64,000 nucleotides of DNA, taken from assembly GCF_003228315.1 (NCBI RefSeq), contig NZ_CP029693.1:1984001-2048000 (forward strand), given 5' to 3'. Below the pieces are notes generated by a model, which was given only the letters and a program-made list of their open reading frames with translations, had not been told where the DNA came from and did no database searches. The position numbers were made by a program, and so were the translations under genes. Origin of the DNA: Pseudomonas putida (GTDB lineage Bacteria > Pseudomonadota > Gammaproteobacteria > Pseudomonadales > Pseudomonadaceae). Position 1 is the first letter of the stretch, and each line of letters starts with the position of its first letter. Of this stretch, positions 29,536-38,782 are shown piece after piece.

Positions 29536-30723
29536 TCAAGGGTAGACTTCAAACAGCCCTGCCGCGCCCATACCGCCCCCCACGCACATACTCACCACGA
29601 CGAAGCGTACGCCGCGTCGACGCCCTTCCAGCAAGGCACTGCCCACCAGGCGCGAACCGGTCATGCCGAACGGATGACCAAGGCCGATGCCACCGCCATT
29701 GACGTTGAATATTTCCGGATCGATACCCAAGTGGTCGCGGCAATACAAGGCCTGGCAGGCAAATGCCTCATTCAACTCCCAGAGGCCGACATCGCCGATG
29801 GTCAAACCATGTTTACCCAGCAGCTTCGGAATGGCTGTTACCGGGCCAATACCCATTTCTTCCGGTGCACAGCCAGTGACGATCAATCCGCGATAGGCAC
29901 CCAGCGGATTCAACCCGCGTTGTTCAGCAACACGCGCTTCCATCAGCAAGCAGGCCGAGGCACCGTCGGACAGCTGACTGGCGTTGCCAGCGGTAATACT
30001 GCCACCCTCCATGACTGGCTTGAGTGCCGCCAGACCTTCGACGGTTGTGCTCGCACGCAGGCACTCGTCTTCGCTGAACAGGAAACGCTTGTAACTGATC
30101 TCCCCGCTCTGTTTGTCGACCAGCTTTTGCGAGACCTGTAGGGGTGCGATTTCTTCGGCAAAGACGCCCCTGGCCTGGGCCGCGACGGCGCGCTGCATGG
30201 CCTGCAGGGAAAATTCATCTTGGGCCTGACGGGAAATACCGTACTGCCGAGCGACATATTCGGCGGTCTCGATCATCGGCATGTAGGCAGAGGGTACCCG
30301 CTCCACCAGATCCAGATCCTTGTCGCGTATCGCCCACTCAAGGTAGCTGGGCGTCAATGCGCTGACATTTTCTGAGCCGCCGCCAATGACGATGTCCATG
30401 CCATCGACCAGGATCTGCTTGGCGGCCATGCCGATAGCCATCAATCCCGAGGCACACTGCCGATCGACGGTAGCGCCGGCGACACCGACGCCAAAGCCGG
30501 CCCGCAACGCCGCTGCGCGAGCCAGGTTGCGCCCTGCGGTCCCGGCCCCCATGGCTGCGCCAATGATCACATCCTCGACCTCAGTGGGATCAACCGCTGC
30601 ACGCAAGGTGCTATGCAACAAGGCATGCGCTGTCAGGCTCGGCGACTTGATGTCGTTCAGAGCACCTCGATGGGCCTTGCCGATCGGTGTGCGTGCAGTG
30701 GAAACAATGACCGCTTCTCTCAT
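29536..30723 (-). CDS. Acetyl-CoA acyltransferase (thiolase)
   Basis: This is a 395-residue degradative thiolase (FadA/PaaJ type) with the acyl-accepting Cys90 in DRQCASGLMAIGMA. It also has the histidine motif GGIGLGHPFGMTGSR and the second cysteine in SMCVGGGMGAA. It should cleave a 3-ketoacyl-CoA with CoA, releasing acetyl- or propionyl-CoA. It is downstream of the fused acyl-CoA dehydrogenase gene (33 bases) and ends at a strong terminator. Unlike the two other thiolase-fold proteins in the window it has the full catalytic set, so it is the probable conventional beta-oxidation thiolase. Confidence 0.94.
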   Translation of the reverse strand: MREAVIVSTARTPIGKAHRGALNDIKSPSLTAHALLHSTLRAAVDPTEVEDVIIGAAMGAGTAGRNLARAAALRAGFGVGVAGATVDRQCASGLMAIGMAAKQILVDGMDIVIGGGSENVSALTPSYLEWAIRDKDLDLVERVPSAYMPMIETAEYVARQYGISRQAQDEFSLQAMQRAVAAQARGVFAEEIAPLQVSQKLVDKQSGEISYKRFLFSEDECLRASTTVEGLAALKPVMEGGSITAGNASQLSDGASACLLMEARVAEQRGLNPLGAYRGLIVTGCAPEEMGIGPVTAIPKLLGKHGLTIGDVGLWELNEAFACQALYCRDHLGIDPEIFNVNGGGIGLGHPFGMTGSRLVGSALLEGRRRGVRFVVVSMCVGGGMGAAGLFEVYP

Positions 30724-30756
30724 GATGTAATCCGGTTGTTCACGGTGGCTCGGGCC

Positions 30757-33084
30757 TCAGGTGCGAGGGGCACTGGGCAGTTTCAGGACAGCCTTGGCCA
30801 GAATGTCGCGCTGGACCTCATTGGCGCCGGCATAGATCGATACGGGTCGCGCCATCATCAACGGCCAGTGCAAATCGGTGAGCAGCGAGCCGATCTGTAC
30901 GTCGCCAACGATGCCGCCAAAATCACCGGCGATTTCCGCGCAAAATTCAGTGATGCGTTGCAACAGCTCCGAGATGTAAACCTTGAGCATCGAAACCTCC
31001 GGCCCCGGTTGTTCATCGGCTTCGGCGATGCGATCGCAGATTTGCGCATAAAACAGTCGGTAGTCATGCAGGTCTGCTTGCAAACAAGCCAGTCGATCGA
31101 GCACGCCACGGTCATTGGCCAGGCCCAGTTCCGTCACAAGCCGCCCAGCCAGTTCCAGCGCACTCCCAGCCATTGCCGCGCTGCCCAGCCAGATCCGTTC
31201 ATGGCCCAACAACGCTTTGGCCAGGCTCCAGCCCTGATGCAGTTCACCCAGCAGGTTGCTGGCCGGAACGCGAACGTTGTCGAAGAACACTTCGCAGAAC
31301 TCGTCTTCGCCTGCAATGTTGGCGATCGGCCGGACGCTGACGCCCGGAGCACTCAGGTCGATCAACAGAAAACTGATGCCCTGCTGTTTCTTCTCAAACT
31401 TGCCAGTGCGCACCAACGCATAGATATGGCTGCATTCAGCGGCGTGAGTGGTCCAGATTTTCTGTCCATTGACGACGAACTCATCGCCGTCGAGATCTGC
31501 GCGGGTACGCAGGCTGGCCAGGTCGGAACCGGCGCCTGGCTCGGAGTAGCCCTGGCACCACATATCGTCGCAGGCCAGGATCCTTGGCAGGATGCGTGCA
31601 CGTTGCTCCTCGGTGCCACCTTTGATGATGGTCGGACCGAGTTGGGTTTCACCGTTGTCGATAATCCGCCCGACACCCGCGCGTTCCATCTCCTGCTGGT
31701 AAATCAGCTGCTTACGAAAGGAAATGCCCATGCCACCGTATTCACGAGGCCAGGCAGGCGCACGCCAGCCGTGATCGTTGAGCAAGCGCAGCCAGCCGGT
31801 CAGGTCGTCGCCGCGCAGGCGCAGGAATGGCCGGCGATCGTTCTGCCGCAAATGTTCGGGGTAAAACTCCGTCAGCCAGACCCGCAGGCGCGCCCGAAAC
31901 TCCTCGTCGCTCCACTCCCGAGGATCACTGGAGCTCGACGCTTCGAAGGGCGCCAGCGTCGCTTCAATCGGGTTTTCGTCAGTGAGCTTCGCAAATTGAC
32001 GGCGGTGATCCCAGACCGCCCCTAACCAGGCCGATCCGAACATCGCTGCCCGCAAGTACAGACCGATGTCCACTTCCTCGGCAAAGCCCATTGCGCCATG
32101 CAGTTGCACAGCTTGCTTGCCGGTCAGGATGGCGGCTTGAGCACATCGCGCCTTGGCGGCACTGATAGCGGCCTGACTGGCCTGCGTCAGAGGTGCCTGC
32201 TCATGGCAGGTCAGCGCATGCTGCAAACTGGCCTTCGCCAGCGTCTGTTCGATGCTCAGGTCAACGCAGCGATGTTGAATGCTCTGGAAGGTGCCCAGCG
32301 GGCGTTCGAACTGCACCCGTTGGCTGACGAAATCCAGCGTCTGTTGCAGGCAACCCGCCGCCTGCCCCGCCAATTCCGCCGACAAGGCAATACGCCCACC
32401 TGCCAGGCTGAGTTGCAGGGCATTGAGCGCCGGCTGGCCCCTGAGCAGTGCCTGTTCAAAGAGCACAGGCGCCTGATCGAAGTCGACATGGTACTGAGCC
32501 CCGATGCCTGCCGCGAAGGCTTCAACACGAACGCCTGGGGCATTCGCAGCAACGGCGACGATCACCGGTTGGCCGTGTTCGAGGGCAGACACCAGCAAGA
32601 CTGACTGCTGTTCAGCCCCCAGCACAAAGACCTTGCGCCCGCTGAGCCGGCCTTGATCGACCCGGCACTCGATCAGGTCCGGATCCATCTGCCCGGCCTG
32701 TTCTTGCCAGGCCAGGGCCAGCAGGCGTTCGCCACTGACCTGCCAGGCGGCCAATTGCTCGGTGGCGGGGCCATTTTCAGCCTGCGTGAGCAACAGTGAC
32801 GGCATTACGCAACATCCCACAAAGGGCTCGGCGAACAAGCGCTCCCCCATCACCTCGCACAGGACTGTCGCCTCACGCAAGCCCAGGCCACTGCCACCCA
32901 GTGCCTCCGGAAGCAGCAAACCGGTCCAGCCTAACGCTGCGATGTCGTGCCATAGCGATGATTCCACCGGTCGCGCCCGGCCTATCCAGCCCCGCAAGCG
33001 CGATGGGCTGTGCGATCCTGTCAAAAAGTCATCGGCCGATTGGCGCAGCATGGCTGACAGCGATTGATCCGCAATTACTCCCAT
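30757..33084 (-). CDS. Fused two-domain acyl-CoA dehydrogenase (FadE34-like)
   Basis: This 775-residue protein joins a beta-type acyl-CoA dehydrogenase (about residues 1-375, with RVQFERPLGTFQSIQHR and LHGAMGFAEEVDIG) to an alpha-type one. The second part (about 390-775) has YSEPGAGSDLASLRTRA, NGQKIWTTHA and YAGANEVQRDILAKAVLKLP. The linker is a Ser/Asp-rich stretch near 376-390. The arrangement matches FadE34/ChsE3 of Mycobacterium, which acts on a steroid acid side chain. It heads a unit with the thiolase, behind operator O4. GGAG lies seven bases before the ATG. The domain order is beta-alpha, as in split pair 1. Confidence 0.92.
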   Translation of the reverse strand: MGVIADQSLSAMLRQSADDFLTGSHSPSRLRGWIGRARPVESSLWHDIAALGWTGLLLPEALGGSGLGLREATVLCEVMGERLFAEPFVGCCVMPSLLLTQAENGPATEQLAAWQVSGERLLALAWQEQAGQMDPDLIECRVDQGRLSGRKVFVLGAEQQSVLLVSALEHGQPVIVAVAANAPGVRVEAFAAGIGAQYHVDFDQAPVLFEQALLRGQPALNALQLSLAGGRIALSAELAGQAAGCLQQTLDFVSQRVQFERPLGTFQSIQHRCVDLSIEQTLAKASLQHALTCHEQAPLTQASQAAISAAKARCAQAAILTGKQAVQLHGAMGFAEEVDIGLYLRAAMFGSAWLGAVWDHRRQFAKLTDENPIEATLAPFEASSSSDPREWSDEEFRARLRVWLTEFYPEHLRQNDRRPFLRLRGDDLTGWLRLLNDHGWRAPAWPREYGGMGISFRKQLIYQQEMERAGVGRIIDNGETQLGPTIIKGGTEEQRARILPRILACDDMWCQGYSEPGAGSDLASLRTRADLDGDEFVVNGQKIWTTHAAECSHIYALVRTGKFEKKQQGISFLLIDLSAPGVSVRPIANIAGEDEFCEVFFDNVRVPASNLLGELHQGWSLAKALLGHERIWLGSAAMAGSALELAGRLVTELGLANDRGVLDRLACLQADLHDYRLFYAQICDRIAEADEQPGPEVSMLKVYISELLQRITEFCAEIAGDFGGIVGDVQIGSLLTDLHWPLMMARPVSIYAGANEVQRDILAKAVLKLPSAPRT

Positions 33085-33110
33085 CAGAGACTCCTGAACG
33101 TTTAAATCAA

Positions 33111-33133
33111 TTAACTAACGTTATGTCAGTTTT
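33111..33133. promoter_or_regulatory. Predicted TetR operator O4
   Basis: TTAACTAAC and GTCAGTTTT flank a five-base centre in the divergent gap between the fused dehydrogenase and the isochorismatase-like gene, 26 and 72 bases from their starts. Confidence 0.72.
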
Positions 33134-33205
33134 CATTCTATACTCAGCCGGTGTCAACCACTATTTCAACCTGCCCGTCGTGGCCAATCTGTCAGAGAGG
33201 AATTC

Positions 33206-33844
33206 ATGCCTAGAGGATTTGAAGCTGGAAAACGCCCTGCGCTGCTCATCAGCGAATGCCAACGAGGTGTCGTCGACCCGGAACTGTCTGACTTTCCAGG
33301 GCTTGCAGAGCAGGTACAGCAACGCGGCGTGCTACCGCGCATCGCTCGCCTGGCGGAGGCGTTCAGGGCCGCCGGACTGCCGGTGTTGCACCTTCATGTA
33401 GCGCATCGTCCGGGTTATATCGACCTGCCACGCACCAGCGTGATCATTGCCCGCTCGACCAAGCAAAACCGAATGATTGTTGGTTCAGAGGATGTGAAGT
33501 CAGTTCCGGAAGTGGCACCTCACGACACGGACATCGTGCATGCACGCAGCTTCAGCCTGGTGGGTTTTCACGGCACCGACCTGGATTCGATCCTGCGTAA
33601 CATGGGGGTGACGACTATTGTGCCGGTCGGTGTTTCGACCAACGTCGCCATTTCGGGCCTGTCATTGTGCGGATCAGACCTGGGTTATCAGGTCGTGGTA
33701 CCCGAGGACTGCATCGCCGGTGCCACACCGCAAAGCCACGACTTTATCGTCAACAACCTGCTGCCGCTCTACAGCACGTTGAGCGACAGCGAGTCGGTCA
33801 TTGCGGCGCTCAGTGAGCGTATTGCTCACGCAGGACGTGCTTGA
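33206..33844 (+). CDS. Isochorismatase-fold protein with altered catalytic triad
   Basis: This 212-residue protein has the isochorismatase/cysteine-hydrolase fold: PALLISECQRG, LPVLHLHV, FHGTDLDSILRNMGV and STNVAISG are recognisable. The family's Asp-Lys-Cys triad is not conserved. Asp is Glu17, the lysine region before GTDLD has no lysine, and the cysteine of the TNVC motif is Ala148. It may be a non-catalytic member or hydrolyse a substrate by another route. It is divergent from the fused dehydrogenase behind operator O4, and its 3' end overlaps the converging ligase gene by 35 bases. Confidence 0.82.
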   Translation: MPRGFEAGKRPALLISECQRGVVDPELSDFPGLAEQVQQRGVLPRIARLAEAFRAAGLPVLHLHVAHRPGYIDLPRTSVIIARSTKQNRMIVGSEDVKSVPEVAPHDTDIVHARSFSLVGFHGTDLDSILRNMGVTTIVPVGVSTNVAISGLSLCGSDLGYQVVVPEDCIAGATPQSHDFIVNNLLPLYSTLSDSESVIAALSERIAHAGRA

Positions 33845-35345
33845 GAATTTTGTTCAAGGTTTGATTGCGCGGCAGTTGCTCAACGATTTCCAGTTGCTCG
33901 GGAATCTTCTGCCGCATCACCTGGGCCCGCATGAAGAAATCGACCATCTCCTCGAACTGCAATGCCGCAACACCCGGCTTCAGTTCGACGACGGCGCAGA
34001 CACGCTCACCCCGCAGTTCATCCGGCAAGCCGATGACCGCTACCGCTGCCACCTTGGGATGGGTGAACAGCAGGTCTTCGATTTCCTTGGCCGAAATGTT
34101 CTCACCCTTGCGGATAATCACATCCTTGAGCCGGCCGGTCAGAACGATACGACCGTCGGCCCGGCGCATGCCCAGGTCGCCGGTGCGAAAAAAGCCGTCG
34201 TCATCGAATGACACCACGTTCAATGCAGGGTCGGTATAGCCTTTGAACACCGCCTTACCGCGCACCCGTACTTCGCCCGATTCACCCTCCCCTGCCAGGA
34301 TGCCGTCAGAGCGGATAATCCGTAATTCGATGTCTTGCATGGGTATGCCGTCGGCATTGGCCAACTGCTCGTCCGTATCGGACTCAAAGCCTGCGCAAAT
34401 CAACGGGACTTCGGTCATACCGTAGTTATGAATCAGACCGCACCCTATCTCATCGCGGACCTGGTAATAGAGTTCTGGCGGTTTGGGAGCTCCCCCACCG
34501 CAGAGCACGCGCATCCCGGGCAATAAAGGTGTTTGAGCATTGCGCCTTTGTTCAGCAAGCAATAGCTGGTAATGGGCTGTGCTGCCGCCAGCGAGTGTCA
34601 CGGCATATCGGCGATAGATTTCAGCAGCTTCCTCGGCCTGGAAGCGGTCGAGCAACACAGCGCTCATGCCCGAGGCCAGTAGCATGGTGGTGTACATCGC
34701 ACCGCCAATGTGCGCGTACGGAAAAGCGACGCTGCCGACATCGGCGGCACTGACGCTCATTGAGCGGGCCAGGTTCCGGCCACCGATCATCAAGCTTTCA
34801 TCCGTGTGACAAGCGCCCTTGGGTTGTGAGGTAGTGCCCGAGGTGTAATAGACCCAGCGCACGGCCTGACCGTCGCTGGGTGGTGGCGGCAGTCTTGACG
34901 CCCGCCCACGTGGCAGATGATTGCCCATGACAATCACCTGCGGCGGCCGCTCGAGCTGCTGGCACAGGCGTTCGGCCATCGCCGCAAAATCACGCTCGCC
35001 GTCACCGGGAACCAGCAAGAACTCCGAACGATTTCCCTCGAGAACGCCATGAACCTCGCGCTCACCGTACAACGAGATAATCGGGTTTTGCAGAGCGCCC
35101 AGGCGCGCCAGGGCCAAGGCGGTCATAACGGCCGGCAAGCCTGTGGGCAACATCCAGGTGACCCGACTGCCGGCACTGATACCGAGCTCGTAAAAGCCCG
35201 CGGCCAAGCGCTCGGCAATATCCAGTACCTGGGCAAAGGTCATGTGCAAGTGTTTGCGACCATCGATCAACATGGGGGCTTGCGGCGTCAGCTCCGCACG
35301 CCGTTCCAGCAATTGCCACAGGGTCGGGGCGTGCAACAGGGTCAT
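33810..35345 (-). CDS. AMP-dependent acyl-CoA ligase 1
   Basis: This 511-residue ANL-superfamily ligase has the P-loop-like YYTSGTTSQPKGACHTDES (with Ser-Gln where Gly-Lys is usual). It also has the adenine motif NYGMTE, the hinge aspartate and arginine in GDLGMRRADGRIVLTGRLKD, and a C-terminal lysine in NQTLNKILKHVL. It activates a carboxylic acid to its CoA thioester via an acyl-adenylate. It is followed on the same strand by nothing but the convergent isochorismatase end, and preceded 20 bases upstream by an SDR. It may activate the starting acid or a side-chain intermediate. Confidence 0.9.
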   Translation of the reverse strand: MTLLHAPTLWQLLERRAELTPQAPMLIDGRKHLHMTFAQVLDIAERLAAGFYELGISAGSRVTWMLPTGLPAVMTALALARLGALQNPIISLYGEREVHGVLEGNRSEFLLVPGDGERDFAAMAERLCQQLERPPQVIVMGNHLPRGRASRLPPPPSDGQAVRWVYYTSGTTSQPKGACHTDESLMIGGRNLARSMSVSAADVGSVAFPYAHIGGAMYTTMLLASGMSAVLLDRFQAEEAAEIYRRYAVTLAGGSTAHYQLLLAEQRRNAQTPLLPGMRVLCGGGAPKPPELYYQVRDEIGCGLIHNYGMTEVPLICAGFESDTDEQLANADGIPMQDIELRIIRSDGILAGEGESGEVRVRGKAVFKGYTDPALNVVSFDDDGFFRTGDLGMRRADGRIVLTGRLKDVIIRKGENISAKEIEDLLFTHPKVAAVAVIGLPDELRGERVCAVVELKPGVAALQFEEMVDFFMRAQVMRQKIPEQLEIVEQLPRNQTLNKILKHVLREQYAH

Positions 35346-35365
35346 GGGCTTTCAACTCCAGCTAA

Positions 35366-36160
35366 TTACCAGGCACTGCGATGGCTGCCGCCATCGACAG
35401 GGATAAGGCAACCATTCATGTAACCCGCCCGGGCGGAGCACAAGTACACCGCCAGCGAAGCGATCTCCTGAGGATCGCCCGCGCGGCCAACGGGAATGCT
35501 CTTGGTCAGGCGCTGGAGCAGCGCGTCGGCGGCCATACCGCGCTCCTTGGCCATGCGCCCCACTTCTTCGAGCATGGTGGTCGTTGCGATCCAACCGGTG
35601 GCGAGCGTGTTGACGGTGATGCCGTCGACGGCGAACTCATCGGCCAGGGATTTGTTCAAGGTGACGACCGCTGCACGTGCGGTGGTTGCAGCCATCAGGT
35701 TCAAGCCTGGCGCCGGCTCCTTGGCCGCGGCGGTACCGATGGTCAACAAACGTCCCCAGCGCTGCTCACGCATATGCGGAACAGTCGCTCGCGCCAGATG
35801 CACGACACTCATGACCAGGTTCTGAAAGGCATTGAGAAATGCATCGGCATTCCCATCAAGAAAATCGCTGGGCTCTCCACCGTGCACATTGGTGATGACG
35901 ATGTCTGGCGAGCCAAAGGTCTGCCGTGTCACCCCCACTGCTCGTTGCACATCGCCAAGCCGGGTCAGGTCAGCCATCACGCCACTGGCAATGCCACCGG
36001 CATCACGCAACGCTGCCACCGTTTGCTCGATTGCATCACTGTTGCGGGCGGCAACCATGACCTTGCACCCTTCAGCGGCAAGCAGTTCAGAGCAGGCGCG
36101 TCCGATGCCTTTACTGCCTCCGGAAACAAACGCGACTTTTCCTTCCAGACCAAGATTCAT
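35366..36160 (-). CDS. SDR-fold protein lacking the usual Tyr-Lys pair
   Basis: This 264-residue short-chain dehydrogenase has the Rossmann motif FVSGGSKGIGRACSELL (residues about 11-27) and the C-terminal YMNGCLIPVDGGS. Where classical SDRs show Tyr-x3-Lys it reads NLMAATTARAAVVTLNK. The tyrosine is missing and the lysine is replaced by arginine, as in a known atypical SDR branch. It probably still binds NAD(P); its reaction is unclear. ATG 36160 has GGAG eight bases upstream; a start at 36178 is possible. It is 20 bases from the ligase and is separated from the upstream RND gene by a perfect palindrome. Confidence 0.82.
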   Translation of the reverse strand: MNLGLEGKVAFVSGGSKGIGRACSELLAAEGCKVMVAARNSDAIEQTVAALRDAGGIASGVMADLTRLGDVQRAVGVTRQTFGSPDIVITNVHGGEPSDFLDGNADAFLNAFQNLVMSVVHLARATVPHMREQRWGRLLTIGTAAAKEPAPGLNLMAATTARAAVVTLNKSLADEFAVDGITVNTLATGWIATTTMLEEVGRMAKERGMAADALLQRLTKSIPVGRAGDPQEIASLAVYLCSARAGYMNGCLIPVDGGSHRSAW

Positions 36161-36202
36161 CAGTAGACTCCAGCTCATCCGCAGGTTGTTAAAAGGTGCG
36201 CG

Positions 36203-36236
36203 TAAGCACGGAGCAGATAAATCTGCTCCGTGCTTA
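36203..36236. terminator. Perfect 34-bp palindrome after RND gene
   Basis: TAAGCACGGAGCAGAT and ATCTGCTCCGTGCTTA form 16-bp perfect arms with a two-base loop just past the RND stop codon, ahead of the SDR gene. There is no long U-run, so it is either a partial terminator within the operon or a stabilising hairpin. Confidence 0.65.
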
Positions 36237-36244
36237 GCTGGGTT

Positions 36245-38749
36245 TCAGGCTGTGGTGCGGAGTTTGACGGCGAGTTTGTCTGCGTCGTCCGGCGATTCCA
36301 GAATCGCCATCGGGTCATCGATCTCTGCGTTTTCTTCTACCTTTTCCCGGTCGGCATCGTCCGCGGGTGTACGTAACAGGAAGTAGGACAACGCCGGGAT
36401 CAGGACCAATGCACCGACCATGTTCCAGAGGAACATGAAGCTGAGCAGAATCCCCATGTCGGCCTGGAACTTGATCGGAGACCAGATCCATGGAATCACC
36501 CCGGCCGCCATTGTCAGGCCGACCAGGCCCACGATCCGCCCGACGAAATCCAGCGATCCCTCATACGAGCGCGCGAGTGTCATGCCGTGCCGTTGCAAGC
36601 CCAGTTGCACGCTGAGCAGGTACAACGCGTAGTCGACACCGACGCCCACCCCAACCGCGATGACCGGCAAGGTCGCCACCTTGATGCCGATGTTCAGCAT
36701 CACCATCAGCGCCTCACAGAGGATAGAAGTGATGATCAATGGGATCAGTGCCACAACGACCGCTCGCCAGTTGCGGAATGTGATGAAACACAGCAATGCC
36801 ACAGCACCGTAAAGCACCAGGTGCAAGGTCCAGAAACTGCGCTTGACCACAATGTTGGTTGTCGCCTCGATGCCTGCGCTACCCGCTGCCAGCAGAAACG
36901 TGCGCGACTCGGTGCTGTACTGAGCGCTGTAGGCTTCCACTTCCTTGACCACACGCTCCAGCGTCGCCGCCTTGTGGTCTGACAGATAAGCAATCACCGG
37001 AGTGATCACGCAGAAGCGATCGACCAGCTCCGGGCGGTCGGTGGCAAACATGTTGAACGCCTGTGTGCGGTTGCTGGCGTTACGTGGGATGGTCTGCCAT
37101 TTGGGGTTGCCTTCGAACAGCCCGGAGGTCGTCAGGCGAATACCATCGGCCGGCGAAAACGTGGTCTGCACACCAGGCAACTCGCGCAAGCGGGCACTCA
37201 GCCGATCAGCTTCAGTGAGCGAGGCGAACTCGGTGCAACCGTTTGCCGGGGTTTTCAGCATGACCACGAACTGGTCGGTGGACAGGCCATAGTTCTGCGT
37301 CACGAAAGCCACATCGCGGTTATAGCGCGACTCGGGACGCAACTCAGGCGCACCCGGGTTGAGATCACCAAACTGCACATGGTGGCCGATCATCAACCCT
37401 CCCCCCGCCAACACGACCGCCCCTGCAACAGCGAACATGGCGGGACGGCGCTGCGTCAAACGGATCAGACCCACACGCAGTCGTTGCATCGGGCTATGGC
37501 CTGACTCCACCTGTTCAGACGTCTGAATGCTGCGTTTGGCTGCCTGATCGCTGACGCCGAAATACGATAGCAGCACAGGGATCAGAAACAGCTTGGTGAA
37601 AATCAGGATCGCCACGCCCAGACTGGTGGTCAGGGCCATGTCACGGATCACAGGAATGTCGATGATGATCAATACGGCAAAGCCGACGATATTGACCAGC
37701 AACGCTGTCAAGCCAGCCATGAACAGTCGACGGAATGTATAGCGGGCAGCCACGTACTTGTGAGTCCCGCGCCCCACATCCTGCATGATGCCGTTCATCT
37801 TCTGCGCACCATGGGACAGGCCGATGGCAAAAATCAGGAACGGTACCAGGATCGAATAAGGGTCCAGCACATAGCCCAGCACGCTGAGCAAACCCAATAG
37901 CCAAACCACGCCAAGCAAGGCGCAAAACACCAGTAACAGCGTGCTGCGCAGGCATCGGGTATAGAAGAGCACCAGAGCGGTAGCAATCAATACCGAGAAA
38001 CCGAAGTACGCCATGACCGAATACAAGCCGTCGATCAAGTCGCCGACGATCTTGGCGAAACCGATGATGTGCACCTTGATCGTATCGGTTTCCAGGGAGC
38101 GCACCTGCGCTTCCAGTTGCCGGGATAACTGCGCGTAATCGAGTGGCTTGCCGGTTTCGGGATTGATGTCGAGCAAGGGCACAAAAATCATCGACGACTT
38201 GAGGTTGTTGGCCACATAGCTGCCGACAATACCCGCGCGGTTAATGTTTTCACGCAAGCGGTCCATCGATTGCGGGCTGCCGTCCCAGCGGTCGGGAATG
38301 ACCGGGCCGCCGCGATAGCCCTCCTCGGTGACTTCAGTCCAGCGCAGGCTGCTGGTCCACAAGCTGCGCATCCAGCCCTGGTCAACACCCGACATCAGGT
38401 AGACGGCGTCGTTGACCTTCTGCAAGGCGAGCAGGTAATCCTTGTCGAAGATGTCGCCCTGAGTGTTCTCGACCACGATACGGGTCGCATTGCCCATGCC
38501 GCGCAGTGCATCCCTGTGTTCCAGATAATTCTGGATATAGGGGTGGGACTGCGGAATCATTTTTTCGAAACTGGTGTTGACCGGAAGCTTGAGCGCACTC
38601 CAGCCAAAGAACAGCGTCAGCACTGCGCAAAACAGGATCACGCTGATGCGATGATTGAATACCAGCCGTTCGAGCCAATTGCCGCTGTTCTTGTCGAAGT
38701 CGGCAGGGTCCGCGATGACGGGCATTTGCAGCGCTTTCAAATCAACCAT
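36245..38749 (-). CDS. RND/MMPL-family transporter
   Basis: This 834-residue inner-membrane protein of the RND superfamily has two repeats, each with one helix, a large periplasmic loop (from about residue 60 and about 450) and five further helices (VLIATALVLFYTRCLRS; GVGVGVDYALYLLSVQLGL). The MMPL/HAE3-type layout suggests movement of lipids or other hydrophobic molecules. The ATG at 38749 with AGAGG five bases upstream is preferred to GTG at 38782. It follows Ycf48-like, DUF1329 and DUF1302 genes in one unit. Such sets recur in proteobacterial degraders of hydrophobic compounds and are presumed to act in uptake or export across the envelope. Confidence 0.92.
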   Translation of the reverse strand: MVDLKALQMPVIADPADFDKNSGNWLERLVFNHRISVILFCAVLTLFFGWSALKLPVNTSFEKMIPQSHPYIQNYLEHRDALRGMGNATRIVVENTQGDIFDKDYLLALQKVNDAVYLMSGVDQGWMRSLWTSSLRWTEVTEEGYRGGPVIPDRWDGSPQSMDRLRENINRAGIVGSYVANNLKSSMIFVPLLDINPETGKPLDYAQLSRQLEAQVRSLETDTIKVHIIGFAKIVGDLIDGLYSVMAYFGFSVLIATALVLFYTRCLRSTLLLVFCALLGVVWLLGLLSVLGYVLDPYSILVPFLIFAIGLSHGAQKMNGIMQDVGRGTHKYVAARYTFRRLFMAGLTALLVNIVGFAVLIIIDIPVIRDMALTTSLGVAILIFTKLFLIPVLLSYFGVSDQAAKRSIQTSEQVESGHSPMQRLRVGLIRLTQRRPAMFAVAGAVVLAGGGLMIGHHVQFGDLNPGAPELRPESRYNRDVAFVTQNYGLSTDQFVVMLKTPANGCTEFASLTEADRLSARLRELPGVQTTFSPADGIRLTTSGLFEGNPKWQTIPRNASNRTQAFNMFATDRPELVDRFCVITPVIAYLSDHKAATLERVVKEVEAYSAQYSTESRTFLLAAGSAGIEATTNIVVKRSFWTLHLVLYGAVALLCFITFRNWRAVVVALIPLIITSILCEALMVMLNIGIKVATLPVIAVGVGVGVDYALYLLSVQLGLQRHGMTLARSYEGSLDFVGRIVGLVGLTMAAGVIPWIWSPIKFQADMGILLSFMFLWNMVGALVLIPALSYFLLRTPADDADREKVEENAEIDDPMAILESPDDADKLAVKLRTTA

Positions 38750-38782
38750 ATTTGCCTCTGAAAAGACTGGAGCCGTCGGCAC

